From DUMC01 sp035362115 (GTDB taxonomy: Bacteria; Bacillota; Clostridia; Acetivibrionales; DUMC01): a DNA stretch of 24,189 bases. The stretch lies in assembly GCA_035362115.1 (NCBI GenBank), contig DAOSDD010000035.1, positions 1-24,189 on the forward strand, read 5' to 3'. The notes under the pieces are model-generated. The model searched no databases and was not told where the DNA came from. It worked only from the letters and a program-made list of their open reading frames with translations. Of this stretch, positions 23,935-24,189 are shown piece by piece (positions within the stretch are counted from its first letter, which is position 1; every line of letters begins with the position of its first letter). Position numbers and translations under genes: made by a program.

Positions 23935-24189
23935 ATGGAACTTTTGAATAATAAACTTAACTGGTATAAAGGAAATTTGCATTGCCATACAAATATTTCA
24001 GATGGGTTAATTTCACCATCGGAATGTATAGATGCATATAAGAAAGCAGGATATGATTTCCTTTCTATCACTGATCATGCAAAATATTATAAAGGGTATG
24101 AAACGGAAAACTTTGTTTTATTTAGCGGAACAGAATTTCATCATGTGAATTGGGTAACAAGAAAGAATTTTCATATTTTAGGTATAGGT
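23935..24189 (+). CDS. PHP-domain metal-dependent hydrolase (partial, N-terminal 85 residues)
   Basis: The gene starts at ATG 23935 and runs off the window. Visible metal-binding motifs of the PHP phosphoesterase superfamily are GNLHCHTNISDG (H16, H18, D23), SITDHAKYY (D47, H48), LFSGTEFHH (E67) and FHILGIG (H80). These match the N-terminal half of a stand-alone PHP protein of the YciV/histidinol-phosphatase-like kind rather than a DNA polymerase. The start is supported by GGAGG 9 bases upstream inside the preceding gene. It may remove phosphate or hydrolyse an ester of the imported compound; the substrate is unknown. Confidence 0.9.
   Translation, partial: MELLNNKLNWYKGNLHCHTNISDGLISPSECIDAYKKAGYDFLSITDHAKYYKGYETENFVLFSGTEFHHVNWVTRKNFHILGIG

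Overview
The window looks like chromosome from a low-GC Gram-positive anaerobe of the class Clostridia. Supporting signs are strong AGGAGG-type ribosome binding sites, AT-rich spacers, Lpl/YtcP-type sugar ABC transporters, a YesM/YesN-type two-component pair, large AraC regulators and a GGGACGGTTCTCTT-type intergenic palindrome. I cannot name the species. No rRNA, tRNA, CRISPR array or intact transposase is visible.

Left part (1-9117, all + strand) is a catabolic cassette. It holds the tail of an LplC-type permease, a probable 5' remnant of a group II intron directly after the permease stop, a predicted TIM-barrel glycosidase-like protein, a YesM-type sensor kinase and YesN-type response regulator, a Gfo/Idh/MocA oxidoreductase, a creatininase-family amidohydrolase and a URO-D-family protein. 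The binding protein and first permease probably lie upstream of the window.

Middle part (9118-16545) has different business. An antibiotic-resistance-type ABC-F gene (+) follows a long leader that may carry a four-residue MRIR upstream ORF. It is followed by a small orphan transcription unit and a large palindrome shared as a convergent terminator. Then comes a minus-strand operon MoxR ATPase - DUF58 protein - transmembrane transglutaminase, with ten heptamer repeats between the first two genes.

Right part (16546-24189, + strand) is a second catabolic cassette. It has a membrane-anchored AraC regulator, a lipoprotein solute-binding protein, two permeases, a second creatininase-family enzyme and the start of a PHP-domain protein. 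A 20-bp direct repeat with palindromic cores sits between the regulator and the divergent MoxR operon.

The main biological theme is two parallel uptake-and-processing cassettes. Each pairs an Lpl-type transporter with a creatininase-family enzyme, but they have different regulators (two-component versus membrane AraC) and different accessory enzymes. They probably handle related unusual glycosides or amide-bearing sugars; the substrate cannot be read from sequence.
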